Below, piece after piece: positions 6,264 through 14,688 of a stretch of DNA of 37,586 bases. The DNA comes from Deltaproteobacteria bacterium (lineage in GTDB: Bacteria; Desulfobacterota; Desulfuromonadia; Geobacterales; JAJYBI01), in NCBI GenBank assembly GCA_021779095.1, contig JAJYBI010000034.1, positions 1 to 37,586 of the forward strand, in the 5' to 3' direction. The notes beneath the pieces were generated by a model. It was not told the DNA's origin. It ran no database searches and saw only the letters and a program-made list of their open reading frames with translations. Position numbers and translations under genes: made by a program. Each line of letters opens with the position of its first letter. Position 1 is the first letter of the stretch.

Positions 6264-7817
6264 ATGACCGCTACCGTCTTCCTGCAGGCACTCATCAGCG
6301 GCATCCTCGTCGGCGGCGTCTATGCGCTGATCGGCATCGGCCTGACCATCATCTTCGGCGTCATGCGGGTCATCAACTTCGCCCACGGCGAGATCATGAT
6401 GGTGGGGATGTACCTCACCTATTTCCTCTTCACCCTGTTCAAGGTCGATCCGTTCGTCTCCATCGTCATCACCATTCCGCTCATGTTCCTGTTCGGCGCA
6501 CTCATCCAGAAGGTGTTCATCAACCGGATCATCGGCGCCCTCCCCCAGAACCAGATCCTGCTCACCATCGGCCTCGGCCTGATCATGAGCAACGCCATGA
6601 TGCTGGCGTTCACCTCGGACTACAAGATCCTCACCACCTCCTACTCCTCCGGCAGCTTCAAGATCCTCACCTCCATCGTGAATCCGGACCGGTACGAGGA
6701 GCTGTACAACAAGGGGAACGCCCTCTTCGCGAAGGCGTCGAAGCGGGAAGGGGCGAAGGCGGCCCAGACGTACGCCCGGGCCGCCGCTTCCTACGAGGCG
6801 GCGCTGCAGGTGACGCCGGACCAGTACAAGGGGCTCAACAACTGGGGTGCCGCCCTGGCCCGCGAGGCGATGGTGCGCCACGGCGGCGACGCCGGGAAAC
6901 AGCTGGACGAGGCTGCGGGAAAGTTCGAGGCGGCCCTGGCCGCCTCCCCGGACGAGTTCGAGATCGCCTACAACGAGGCGATCACCCTGGCCGCCAGGGC
7001 GGAAATGGCGAGCGGTCCCGCCGCCGGACCGCTGTACGCGAAGGCGCTCGGCAAGCTGAAGGCGGCGCTGGAGCTGCGGCCGGACAGCTACGACGGGCTG
7101 AACGCCCTGGCCGCCACCCGCTACCGGCAGGCGGGCAGCAAAACGGGAATCGACGCGGAACGGTTCTACGCCGAGGCGTACCGCCAGTACCTGGCCGCCC
7201 AGGCGGTGAAGCCGGGTGCGGAGCGCACCGACGAGGAGGCTGCGCTGGAGAAGCCGCTTCCCCCGCCCGCCGAGATCAAAAGCGTCCTGGACCGGGAGTA
7301 CGCACGCTTTGCGCCGCCGTACCGGATAAAGGCGGACAAGCGTGACGCCGGCCTTTCCGTCTCCACGCCGCTCGCCATCTCGTTCCTCATCACCGTCGCC
7401 ATCACGGCGCTTCTCTACTGGTTCCTGATGAAGACCGACACCGGCCAGGCGATCCGGGCCACCGCCCAGGACCGGGAGGCGGCGCAGCTCATGGGGATCA
7501 ACGTGAACCGCATGTCCATGCTCGCCTTCGGCATCGGCGCGGCGCTGGCCGGCACCGCCGGGGCGCTCATCTCCCCCACCTACTACATCTTTCCCCAGGT
7601 GGGGAGCGCCTTCACCCTCAAGGCGTTCGTCATCACCGTCCTCGGGGGGATGGGGAGCATCGTCGGCGCCACCCTCGGCGGGATCATCATCGGCATCGTC
7701 GAATCGGTGGGGGCGGTCGCCATCTCGTCGGACTGGAAGGACGTGATCGTCTTCGCCATCTTCCTGCTCGTCCTGCTCGTCAAGCCGTCCGGGCTGATGG
7801 GCAGATCCCGCATCTGA
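6264..7817 (+). CDS. livH: LivH-type ABC permease with a four-repeat TPR-like insertion
   Basis: 517 residues from the ATG at 6264, chosen because MTATVFLQALISGILVGGVYAL is the normal LivH start; a frame extension to 6204 runs into the repeat element. Ordinary LivH proteins have about 290-300 residues. Residues 1-136 (four membrane helices, motif INFAHGEIMM) and 363-517 (remaining helices, coupling loop DTGQAIRATAQDREAAQLMG at 392-411) are standard LivH. Between them, residues about 137-362 are soluble and Ala-rich. Four TPR-like units start at Y144, Y188, F232 and Y276, exactly 44 residues apart, each ending in a PD-type turn (PG in the last). A charged/proline-rich tail leads back into the membrane. 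Because the coupling loop is cytoplasmic, the insertion should face the periplasm. The frame is uninterrupted and codon use resembles the neighbours. Confidence 0.9.
   Translation: MTATVFLQALISGILVGGVYALIGIGLTIIFGVMRVINFAHGEIMMVGMYLTYFLFTLFKVDPFVSIVITIPLMFLFGALIQKVFINRIIGALPQNQILLTIGLGLIMSNAMMLAFTSDYKILTTSYSSGSFKILTSIVNPDRYEELYNKGNALFAKASKREGAKAAQTYARAAASYEAALQVTPDQYKGLNNWGAALAREAMVRHGGDAGKQLDEAAGKFEAALAASPDEFEIAYNEAITLAARAEMASGPAAGPLYAKALGKLKAALELRPDSYDGLNALAATRYRQAGSKTGIDAERFYAEAYRQYLAAQAVKPGAERTDEEAALEKPLPPPAEIKSVLDREYARFAPPYRIKADKRDAGLSVSTPLAISFLITVAITALLYWFLMKTDTGQAIRATAQDREAAQLMGINVNRMSMLAFGIGAALAGTAGALISPTYYIFPQVGSAFTLKAFVITVLGGMGSIVGATLGGIIIGIVESVGAVAISSDWKDVIVFAIFLLVLLVKPSGLMGRSRI
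6672..7349 (+). other. TPR-like insertion domain inside livH
   Basis: DNA segment encoding residues about 137-362 of the permease. The four repeats are 132 bp each (6693-7220). Each protein unit follows a pattern of Y-x2-L/A-x2-x-G/A-x-A-L, then a variable Gly/Ala-rich loop, then A-x3-Y/F-x-A-A and L-x3-P-D/G, that is, a TPR with about ten extra residues in the inter-helix loop. No stop, frameshift or flanking transposon ends were seen. Confidence 0.8.
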
Positions 7818-7828
7818 CCGGAGCAGCC

Positions 7829-8902
7829 ATGAGACGTCCACCACAGATACCCGGAGGAGAGTCGGGACGGTCCCGTGTCGGCCTGGTCGCCATGCTGCTC
7901 GTACTAGCCGGGCTCTACGCCTTTCCGTCGTTCGTCCAAAGCCCCTACGCGCTGCACATCATGATCCTCCTCTTCCTCGGCACCATCATGGGGGAGAGCT
8001 GGAACATCATCGGCGGCTACACCGGCCAGTATTCCGTCGGCCACGCCGCCTACTTCGGGGCGGGCGCCTACGGCACCATGATCCTCCTGCAGAAATGGGA
8101 GATCGCCCCCTGGAAAGGGGTCTTTGCGGGGATCGCCGCAGCCCTCGTGCTGTCGCTCGTCATCGGCTCCATCTGCTTCCGGCTGCGGGGCCCCTACTTC
8201 GTCCTCGCCTCCATCGCCGTGGCGGAGATCGTGCGGCTCACCGCCCTCAACCTCCCGAACGTCACCAACGGCGCCGAGGGTATCCTCATGTCCGACCTGC
8301 CGCCGCTCTCCATCGGCGGCAGGGTGGTCACCGACTTCGTCTCCAAGGTGCCGTATTACTACATCGGCCTCACCCTGGCGCTCTTCACCATCCTCGTCAC
8401 CTGGCTGGTCCAGCACTCCAAGCTCGGCTACTGTTTCCAGGCGATCCGGGAGGACCAGGACGCCGCCCACTCCCTGGGGATAAACCTCTCCCTCTACAAG
8501 AACTGCGCCCTGGGGATATCCGCGACCCTCACCTCCCTCGCCGGCTCGTTCTACGCCATCTACATCAAGTTCATCGACCCGACGACGGTGCTGGCGCTGG
8601 ACCTGTCGGTACAGATCGTCCTCATCGCCATCATCGGCGGCATCGGCACCATCTTCGGACCGGTGGTCGGCTCCCTCGTCCTCGTCCCGCTGGCCGAGGC
8701 GCTCAGGAGCAACATCGTCGCCCAGTGGCTCATCAATTCGGGGCTCGTCCGGGAGGATTCGGGGCTCGGCGTCTTCCTCAAGGAGAACCTGGCCCATGCC
8801 CACGTCCTGATCTACGGGATACTCGTGGTGGTCGTCATCCTGTTCATGCCGGAAGGGGTCCTGGGTTACGTCAGGAAACTGTCCGCCCGAAAGAAAGGAT
8901 AG
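7829..8902 (+). CDS. livM: Branched-chain amino acid type ABC transporter permease LivM
   Basis: 357 residues, close to family size. Multiple membrane helices start at about residue 18 (VGLVAMLLVLAGLYAF). Family-defining segments are WNIIGGYTGQYSVGHAAYFGAGAY, the cytoplasmic coupling loop around FQAIREDQDAAHSLGIN (the contact to the ATPases), and GGIGTIFGPVVGS near the C-terminus. It pairs with LivH to form the membrane channel. Its ATG lies 11 bases after the livH stop with a GGAG ribosome site. In contrast to livH it carries no insertion. A C-terminal loop (about residues 300-325) is slightly longer than average but not remarkable. Confidence 0.92.
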   Translation: MRRPPQIPGGESGRSRVGLVAMLLVLAGLYAFPSFVQSPYALHIMILLFLGTIMGESWNIIGGYTGQYSVGHAAYFGAGAYGTMILLQKWEIAPWKGVFAGIAAALVLSLVIGSICFRLRGPYFVLASIAVAEIVRLTALNLPNVTNGAEGILMSDLPPLSIGGRVVTDFVSKVPYYYIGLTLALFTILVTWLVQHSKLGYCFQAIREDQDAAHSLGINLSLYKNCALGISATLTSLAGSFYAIYIKFIDPTTVLALDLSVQIVLIAIIGGIGTIFGPVVGSLVLVPLAEALRSNIVAQWLINSGLVREDSGLGVFLKENLAHAHVLIYGILVVVVILFMPEGVLGYVRKLSARKKG

Positions 8903-8908
8903 CCGCCC

Positions 8909-9622
8909 ATGGCGCTTCTGGAAATCAAGAACGTCAGCAAGTTCTTCGGCGGCCTGGCCGCCAACTCGGACGTCTCCTTCTCCATGGACGAGGGGATGAT
9001 CATGGGGCTCATCGGCCCGAACGGCGCCGGCAAGACCACCCTCTTCAACTGCATCACCGGCTACTATCCCCCCTCCCGGGGCGAGATCGTCTTTGCCGGC
9101 CGGCGGATGAACGGCCTGCAGCCGGACCGGGTCTGCAAGCTGGGGATGGCCCGCACCTGGCAGAAGGTGCGTCCGCTGGCCAAACTCTCCGTGCTGGACA
9201 ACGTCATGGTGGGGGCGCTCTGCCGGACGAACTCCCTCAGTCAGGCCCAGGAGCTGGCGATGGAACAGATTCGGGTCGTGAAGCTGGACCACAAGACCGC
9301 CTTCCCCGCCGGCGGACTCACCATCGGCGAGCGGAAGAAGCTGGAGGTGGCGAGGGTGCTCGCCACCCAGCCGAAACTGCTCCTTCTGGACGAGGTGATG
9401 GGGGGGCTCAACCCGGCGGAAAGCGAGGAGATCATCCGGCTGATCCTGGCGATCAAGCAGAAGGGGGTCACCCAGATGGTCATCGAGCACGACATGAAGG
9501 CGATCATGCGGATCTCCGACCGGATCGTGGTGCTGAACTCCGGCGAGAAACTGGCGGAGGGGACGCCCGAGGAGATCGTCGCGAACCCGGAGGTGGTCAC
9601 CGCCTACCTGGGATCGGATTAA
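8909..9622 (+). CDS. livG: ABC transporter ATP-binding protein LivG
   Basis: 237 residues, about the usual family length. Walker A is GPNGAGKTT (36-44), the Q-loop is RTWQ (Q85), the signature is LTIGERKKLEVAR (137-149, the LivG-type variant of LSGG), Walker B is LLLLDE (157-162) and the H-loop is IEHDM (H194). It hydrolyses ATP on the cytoplasmic face to power LivH/LivM. It starts six bases after the livM stop and is clearly co-transcribed. A fold-back repeat separates it from livF. Confidence 0.93.
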   Translation: MALLEIKNVSKFFGGLAANSDVSFSMDEGMIMGLIGPNGAGKTTLFNCITGYYPPSRGEIVFAGRRMNGLQPDRVCKLGMARTWQKVRPLAKLSVLDNVMVGALCRTNSLSQAQELAMEQIRVVKLDHKTAFPAGGLTIGERKKLEVARVLATQPKLLLLDEVMGGLNPAESEEIIRLILAIKQKGVTQMVIEHDMKAIMRISDRIVVLNSGEKLAEGTPEEIVANPEVVTAYLGSD

Positions 9623-9633
9623 CCCCCCTCGCT

Positions 9634-9689
9634 CCCCCCTTGTCAGGGTGGACGATTCCGTTACCTCTCACCTCCCCTGACAAGGGGGG
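9634..9689. repeat. Fold-back hairpin between livG and livF
   Basis: CCCCCCTTGTCAGGG (9634-9648) is perfectly complementary to CCCTGACAAGGGGGG (9675-9689), a 15-bp stem with a 26-base loop. Imperfect pairing continues outward in the C- and G-runs. It sits between the livG stop and the livF start in an otherwise tightly packed operon. It resembles in style the G/C-run palindromes at 1-138 and 17246-17268. Likely an interspersed repeat that may affect message stability. Confidence 0.6.
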
Positions 9690-9714
9690 GGAAGGGAGGG
9701 GTTGAAAGGTATCC

Positions 9715-10419
9715 ATGCTCACCATCGACAGACTCAGCTTCAGCTACGGCGACATGCAGGTGCTGTGGGACATCGACCTTAAGGTGAACCGGGGAGAGAT
9801 CGTCACCGTCGTCGGGGCCAACGGCGCCGGCAAATCCACGACCCTGAAGAACATCTCCCGACTTCAGAAGTGGCACTCCGGGACCGTCACCTTCAACGGC
9901 ACCGACCTCTCCCGGCTCGCCCCCCACGAGGTGGTGGCATGCGGCATCATCCAGGTACCCGAGGGACGAAAGATCTTCCCCGAGATGACGGTCCTGGAGA
10001 ACCTCAGGATGGGGTCCTACTGCAAAAGCGCCCGCCATGACCGGGAGGCGAACGTGGAGCGGGTCTTTTCGCTCTTCCCCCGCCTGAAGGAGCGGCAGAA
10101 ACAGCTGGGGGGGACCATGTCGGGAGGGGAGCAGCAGATGCTCGCCATCGGCCGGGGGCTCATGGCCAACCCGCGGCTCCTCTTGCTGGACGAGCCGTCC
10201 CTGGGGCTCTCGCCGCTCTTCGTGAAAAACATCTTCGAGATCATCACCGAGATCAACCGCCAGGGGGTGACCATCCTCCTGGTGGAACAGAACGTGTACC
10301 AGTCGCTGCGGATCGCTCACCGGGCCTACGTGCTGGAAACGGGACGGGTCGTCCTGACCGGCAGTGGCGAAGAGCTCCTGAACGATGCGCATGTGAAGAA
10401 GGCATTCCTGGGGATGTAG
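9715..10419 (+). CDS. livF: ABC transporter ATP-binding protein LivF
   Basis: 234 residues, standard length. Walker A is GANGAGKST (34-42), the signature is MSGGEQQM (135-142) and Walker B is LLLLDE (155-160). The H-loop position reads LLVEQN, Gln instead of His, which is normal for LivF-type subunits. It is the second ATPase of the importer and forms the motor with LivG. It begins 92 bp after livG, past a hairpin, so translation probably depends on its own ribosome site (GAAAGG, about 9704-9709). Confidence 0.92.
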   Translation: MLTIDRLSFSYGDMQVLWDIDLKVNRGEIVTVVGANGAGKSTTLKNISRLQKWHSGTVTFNGTDLSRLAPHEVVACGIIQVPEGRKIFPEMTVLENLRMGSYCKSARHDREANVERVFSLFPRLKERQKQLGGTMSGGEQQMLAIGRGLMANPRLLLLDEPSLGLSPLFVKNIFEIITEINRQGVTILLVEQNVYQSLRIAHRAYVLETGRVVLTGSGEELLNDAHVKKAFLGM

Positions 10420-10461
10420 AGAGGGATGAAGGATGAGGGGTGGAGTGAGAGGAGCGAACAG

Positions 10462-10902
10462 ATGACGACTGTGGGACGCTGGATGACGCGAAACCCGTTC
10501 ACCATCGGGCCGAAGGCGACGGTGATCGAGGCGATCCACCTCATGAAGGAAAAGAACGTCCGCCGGCTGCCGGTCATGGACGGGGAGCGGATCCTGGGCA
10601 TCCTGACGGAGAAGATGGTGGCGGACTTCAAGCCGTCCAGGGCCACCTCCCTGGACACCTGGGAGCTCCACTACCTCCTCTCCACCACGCCGGTCACCGC
10701 GGCGATGAACCCGAACCCTTACAAGGTGACGGAGGGAACGGACCTGACGGACGCGGCCCAGCTGCTGCACGACCGGAAGCTGAACGGGGTGCTCGTGGTC
10801 GACGCGGGCGACCGGCTCGTGGGGATACTCACCATGACCAACGCCCTGGAGGCGCTCATCGCCATCTGCCGCGACCCGACGGTCTGCCGAAACGGCGCGT
10901 AG
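10462..10902 (+). CDS. Tandem CBS-domain protein of the liv operon
   Basis: 146 residues from the ATG at 10462, preceded by GAGAGGAG at a good distance; an upstream in-frame ATG at 10426 would add 12 residues without domain content. Two CBS motifs occupy almost the whole protein: residues about 5-60 (VGRWMTRNPFTIGP, RRLPVMDGERILGIL) and about 75-135 (AMNPNPYKVTEG, GVLVVDAGDRLVGIL). CBS pairs bind adenine nucleotides and act as energy sensors. It follows livF by 42 bases, so co-transcription is expected, and a regulatory role on the transporter or the downstream catabolism is an inference. It ends only six bases before the convergent gene at 10909. Confidence 0.88.
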   Translation: MTTVGRWMTRNPFTIGPKATVIEAIHLMKEKNVRRLPVMDGERILGILTEKMVADFKPSRATSLDTWELHYLLSTTPVTAAMNPNPYKVTEGTDLTDAAQLLHDRKLNGVLVVDAGDRLVGILTMTNALEALIAICRDPTVCRNGA

Positions 10903-10908
10903 GACCGC

Positions 10909-11652
10909 TCAGTACACCTCGGCGCGGGCCTCGGGGTTCATGGGGTTCATCCGGACCGCCAGGGAAAACAGGTAGGGATAGTCGCGCTGCAGGTGGCGCA
11001 TGTAGGAGAGCCACTCCCTCGTCAGATAGGTATAGACCCGTTTGATGTCGCCGCTCAGGTGGTCCAGGTCCGACGACGGCAGCCCGTCGAAGGCACGCCG
11101 CGCCTCCAGCTCCTCGATGAGGTGGAACACGGACCAGAGGAGATCGGTGAACTCGTCGTGCTCCAGGAGGTTCGGGTTCTCCATCAGCACGAGCATGAAC
11201 GGCCGCTTCTCCGTGAGGAAGGTCTTCAGCGCCGCCAGATCACCCCGCCGGCTGTCCACCCGCACCTCGTGGGAGCGGAGGAACTCCCCGGCCTTCAGAT
11301 ACTCCGCCTCCTTCCAGCCGCCGCTCACCTGCAGATGCGCCTCCAGCTCCCCCTGCCGCTCCAGGAACCCGCAGATATCCCGCATCAGGTGGTTGCCGAT
11401 CTCGCTGAAGAAGGTGCCGATCACCATGTTCAGCTTCTGCCGGATGGCGATCCGCTCCCGCTCCCTGAGGATCTTCTCGATCATGAGCGTCACGAACAGG
11501 ACGTAGATGGGGAGAAACGCCAGGTTACCGAGAAAGGATGACTCCAGGTCGCGCAGGCTCCCCACCATGAGGTAGTCGAGGCCGTACAGCACGGCGGAGA
11601 GGGCGATCAAGAGCCAGATCAGATTTTCAACCCGCATCGGGTTCTTCTTCAT
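10909..11652 (-). CDS. Two-helix membrane protein of unknown function
   Basis: 247 residues, not recognised. Two membrane helices are visible near the N-terminus (about residues 10-29 and 40-60), the second followed by a basic stretch KILRERERIAIRQK. The remaining 180 residues are hydrophilic and helical, with FFSEIGNHLMRDI and LLWSVFHLIEELEARR, and would lie in the cytoplasm. It is the last gene of the minus-strand exporter operon, 27 bases after the second permease, with GGAG as ribosome site. Conserved placement would suggest an accessory subunit or regulator of the exporter; this is inference. Confidence 0.75.
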   Translation of the reverse strand: MKKNPMRVENLIWLLIALSAVLYGLDYLMVGSLRDLESSFLGNLAFLPIYVLFVTLMIEKILRERERIAIRQKLNMVIGTFFSEIGNHLMRDICGFLERQGELEAHLQVSGGWKEAEYLKAGEFLRSHEVRVDSRRGDLAALKTFLTEKRPFMLVLMENPNLLEHDEFTDLLWSVFHLIEELEARRAFDGLPSSDLDHLSGDIKRVYTYLTREWLSYMRHLQRDYPYLFSLAVRMNPMNPEARAEVY

Positions 11653-11679
11653 GCAGCTGCTCCTTCGGGAAATGTCGAA

Positions 11680-12846
11680 TCAAGAAGACCGCAGGGCGTC
11701 CACGATCTGCATCCGGGCGGCGCGGAACGACGGCAGCGCCCCGCCCGCAAGCCCCATGACCGCGGAAAACGCCAGCGACTTTACCACGATCGCCGGCGTC
11801 ATGGTAAAGGTAAATGCCAGCTCGGCGAAGGTCTGCCAGTTCATGGTGGAAATGGTGATGAGCTGCATGAAGGCGGCGGCGACCGTCCCCGCGATGCCGC
11901 CAAGGAGGCCGAGGAAGAGGGACTCCAGGATGAACGCGGCCATGATGCTCCCCCGCTGGAACCCCAGCGCCCGGAGCGTCCCGATCTCCGTCACCCGGTT
12001 CGCCACCGCCGCGTACATGGTGATCATGGCGCCGATCACCGCCCCCAGGGAGAAGATGACCGTCAGCACCAGGCCGAGGACCCGGAGGAAGGTCGCCATC
12101 GCCTCCGACTGATCCAGGTAGAACCTGGTCTCCCGCTTCGCCTCCAGGGTGAGGCGCGGGTCGTGCTCGATCCGCTCCTTCACCTTACTGAATTCCGTCG
12201 TATCCCGCAACCGGAACAGGACCGACGAGTAGACCGGCCGCCGGAACGCCTGCATCAGCTGATCCGCGTCCCCCCAGATCTCCGAGTTGAAGCCGGTGGT
12301 CCCCGCCGCGAAGACCCCCACCACCCGCCAGTCGCGCATGCCGAACCTAAGCGTCTCCCCCAGCCCGCCCCCCTTGAACCGCTGGGCGATGCTTTTCCCC
12401 GCGATCACCTCCGCCGCCCCCGGCCGGGGCATCCGTCCCTCCACCAGGTGCACCTGGGGACGCAGCTTGAGCGACTCTGGTCCGATCCCGCGGATCACCA
12501 CGTTCGCCGGGCTGTTCGTCTCCCGCTTCTGCAGATTGATGAGCACCACCAGCTCCTTGGCCAGGAGCGGCCGGCCGTCGGGGCCGATGGCCACCTCCGG
12601 CTCGCTCTCCACGATCGCCGCCTGGTTCCGTTCCACGCTGCTCTGCACCTCGGAGTTGGAGCCCTTGCGGATCACCACCACGTTGTCGTAGGAGCCGGTC
12701 TCCACCAGGGTCTTCTGCAGCCCCGCAGCGAGCATCTGGGTGGCGGCGAAGACGAAGACCACCATCGCCATCCCCGTCGCGGTGAGGAAGGTGGTGAGCC
12801 GCCTCGTTCCCAGGTTGCGCAGGCTGTAGGAGTACGGGATGGGCAT
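11680..12846 (-). CDS. ABC transporter permease, FtsX/MacB family (second permease)
   Basis: 388 residues. The layout is that of MacB/LolC-like permeases: one N-terminal helix (about residues 17-40), a large periplasmic domain of about 210 residues, then three helices (about 255-370), with the FtsX-type segment YAAVANRVTEIGTLRALGFQRGSI linking the membrane part to the ATPase. The start ATG shares its A with the TGA of the first permease (TGATG), so translation is coupled. With the partner permease it probably forms a heterodimer that moves a substrate from the periplasm or outer membrane leaflet using the mechanotransmission mechanism known for MacB. The substrate is unknown. Confidence 0.88.
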   Translation of the reverse strand: MPIPYSYSLRNLGTRRLTTFLTATGMAMVVFVFAATQMLAAGLQKTLVETGSYDNVVVIRKGSNSEVQSSVERNQAAIVESEPEVAIGPDGRPLLAKELVVLINLQKRETNSPANVVIRGIGPESLKLRPQVHLVEGRMPRPGAAEVIAGKSIAQRFKGGGLGETLRFGMRDWRVVGVFAAGTTGFNSEIWGDADQLMQAFRRPVYSSVLFRLRDTTEFSKVKERIEHDPRLTLEAKRETRFYLDQSEAMATFLRVLGLVLTVIFSLGAVIGAMITMYAAVANRVTEIGTLRALGFQRGSIMAAFILESLFLGLLGGIAGTVAAAFMQLITISTMNWQTFAELAFTFTMTPAIVVKSLAFSAVMGLAGGALPSFRAARMQIVDALRSS

Positions 12847-14003
12847 CAGCCGATCCTCCGCAGACCATCCGCCACCTTGATGGTGTACCCCCGCCAGGTG
12901 GGGAAGATGGCGGCGACGGCACCCACCAGGAGCGCCGCCCCGAAATCGAGCCAGATGGTGGCGGGCGAGATGTCGAACACGGGGAAGAACTGGCCCAGCT
13001 GCGTCTCGACCCAGTGAGCGGCGGGAAAGGTCATGCCGATCCCCAGCACCCCACCCAGCGCCGTGATGAGGAGCGATTCGCCGAAGACGATGATCGCGAT
13101 ATGGGTCCCGCCGAACCCGAGGCTCTTCATGGTGGCGTACTCGGCGATCCGCTCACGGGCGGTCATCGCCATGGTGTTGGCCGCCACCACCATGATGATG
13201 ACGATCACCACGTAGGAGACGATCTGGATGGCGATCATCAGGGCGTCGGTCATGGAGACGAAACTCATCTGGAAGGCCCGTTCCGTCTCCGTGAGGGTCT
13301 CCGCCAGGGAGTTCTGGAAGAGGGCGTCCACCGCCTTGGATATCTCCGCCGCCCGGTCCGGGTTCTTCACCCCGATGACGTAGTACCCCACCTCGTCGGC
13401 CTGGCGGGGTACGGTCTTTTTGAGGGTCTCGTTCAGGTAGTCCCAGTGGAAGAAGAACTGGGTTTCGTCCGTGTTCTTCCGGGCGCCGTGGTAGATCCCC
13501 CGGATGACGAACTCCCACTGCCCCGGGTAGATGGTCCCCTTCAGGACGACCTGGTCCCCCACCTTCCAGCCGAACCGCTCCGCAGTCTTGGCGCCGACCA
13601 CCGCCCCCGTGCGGTCCCGGAGGAACGCCAGCCGCTCGGCGGGGGAAAGGACGAACTCGGGGTACAGGTCCAGGTAGGATTTCGGATCGATGGCGAAGTT
13701 GGCGAAGAAGTTTTTCTCGTTGATGTAGATCCCGCCGAACCAGGAGCCGAAAGAGACGCTCTTCACGCCGCTCACCTGGCGAATCCGTTCCTCGTACGAT
13801 ATGGGGAGGGGAAAGATGAGGGAGATGGCGTTCCGGGTGACGAGCCGGGAGGCGGAGGATGTCTCCACCCCCAGGTACCAGAGCCCCACCAGGGTGCGGA
13901 GCATCCCGAAGGCGAGGATGGCGACGGCGACTCCCACCACCGTGAGGAAGGTCCGGAGCTTGTGACGGAAGGCGTTCCTGAAGATGAACTTAAGCAGGAA
14001 CAT
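12846..14003 (-). CDS. ABC transporter permease, FtsX/MacB family (first permease)
   Basis: 385 residues with the same architecture as its neighbour: an N-terminal helix (about 15-40) preceded by FLLKFIFRNAFRHKLRTFLTV, a periplasmic domain to about residue 250, and three C-terminal helices with the coupling segment MTARERIAEYATMKSLGFG. The two permeases are clearly different sequences, so the complex is likely heterodimeric. It overlaps the ATPase gene by 14 bases. No catalytic function is expected. Confidence 0.88.
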   Translation of the reverse strand: MFLLKFIFRNAFRHKLRTFLTVVGVAVAILAFGMLRTLVGLWYLGVETSSASRLVTRNAISLIFPLPISYEERIRQVSGVKSVSFGSWFGGIYINEKNFFANFAIDPKSYLDLYPEFVLSPAERLAFLRDRTGAVVGAKTAERFGWKVGDQVVLKGTIYPGQWEFVIRGIYHGARKNTDETQFFFHWDYLNETLKKTVPRQADEVGYYVIGVKNPDRAAEISKAVDALFQNSLAETLTETERAFQMSFVSMTDALMIAIQIVSYVVIVIIMVVAANTMAMTARERIAEYATMKSLGFGGTHIAIIVFGESLLITALGGVLGIGMTFPAAHWVETQLGQFFPVFDISPATIWLDFGAALLVGAVAAIFPTWRGYTIKVADGLRRIG

Positions 14004-14688
14004 GGTTCAGGAGCCCCTTTTCCAGGTGGAGCACCCGGAACGCCTTCTCCGCGGCGCGGGGGTCGTGGGTCACCATGACGACGGTCTTGCCGAAGCGGGT
14101 GACGAGCCGGTCCATGAGCGTCAGGATATCCTCCGCCGACTGGCGGTCCAGGTCCCCCGTCGGCTCGTCGGCCACGAGGATGGCGGGATCGGTGATCATG
14201 GCCCGGGCGATGGCGACCCGCTGCTGCTGGCCGCCGGAGAGCTGGGACGGACGGTGGTCCGCCCGGTCCGACAGGTTCACGAGCGACAGCGCCGTCTCCA
14301 CATGCTCCCGCCGTTCCCGGCGGGAGAGGTTGGTGAGCAGAAGCGGCAGCTCCACGTTCTCGAAGGCGGTGAGGACGGGAATGAGATTGTAGAACTGGAA
14401 GATGAACCCCACGTTCAGCGCCCGCCAGTCGGCGAGCTCCGCCTGGGAAAGCTTGGTGATGTCGGTGCCGTCAATGACGATGCTCCCCGTGTCGGCGCTG
14501 TCGATCCCCGCCAGAAGGTTCAGGAGCGTGCTCTTCCCCGAGCCGGACGGTCCCATGAGCGCCAGGAACTCCCCAGCCCGGATGTCGAAGGAGATATCCT
14601 CCAGCACCGGCACCGACTGGTCCCCCCGGCGGTAGGCCTTGGACAGGTTCCGGATGGAGACGACGACCTCTGTTGCGGACCCGGTCAT
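13990..14688 (-). CDS. ABC transporter ATP-binding protein, LolD/MacB type
   Basis: 232 residues. Walker A is GPSGSGKST (46-54), the Q-loop is FIFQFYNLIP (Q98, the LolD/MacB hallmark), the signature is LSGGQQQR (150-157), Walker B is ILVADE with PTGDLD (170-181) and the H-loop is VTHD (H208). It energises the two downstream FtsX-type permeases. Its ATG overlaps the stop of the adaptor gene by four bases (ATGA), so the four genes are translationally coupled. A standalone ATPase with separate permeases distinguishes the system from fused MacB. Confidence 0.92.
   Translation of the reverse strand: MTGSATEVVVSIRNLSKAYRRGDQSVPVLEDISFDIRAGEFLALMGPSGSGKSTLLNLLAGIDSADTGSIVIDGTDITKLSQAELADWRALNVGFIFQFYNLIPVLTAFENVELPLLLTNLSRRERREHVETALSLVNLSDRADHRPSQLSGGQQQRVAIARAMITDPAILVADEPTGDLDRQSAEDILTLMDRLVTRFGKTVVMVTHDPRAAEKAFRVLHLEKGLLNHVPA

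Noticed and set aside
8095..9705. 536-codon plus-strand frame spanning livM, livG and the hairpin
   Set aside because: It crosses two well-supported genes in a different frame and is composed of low-complexity Pro/Arg/Gly runs.
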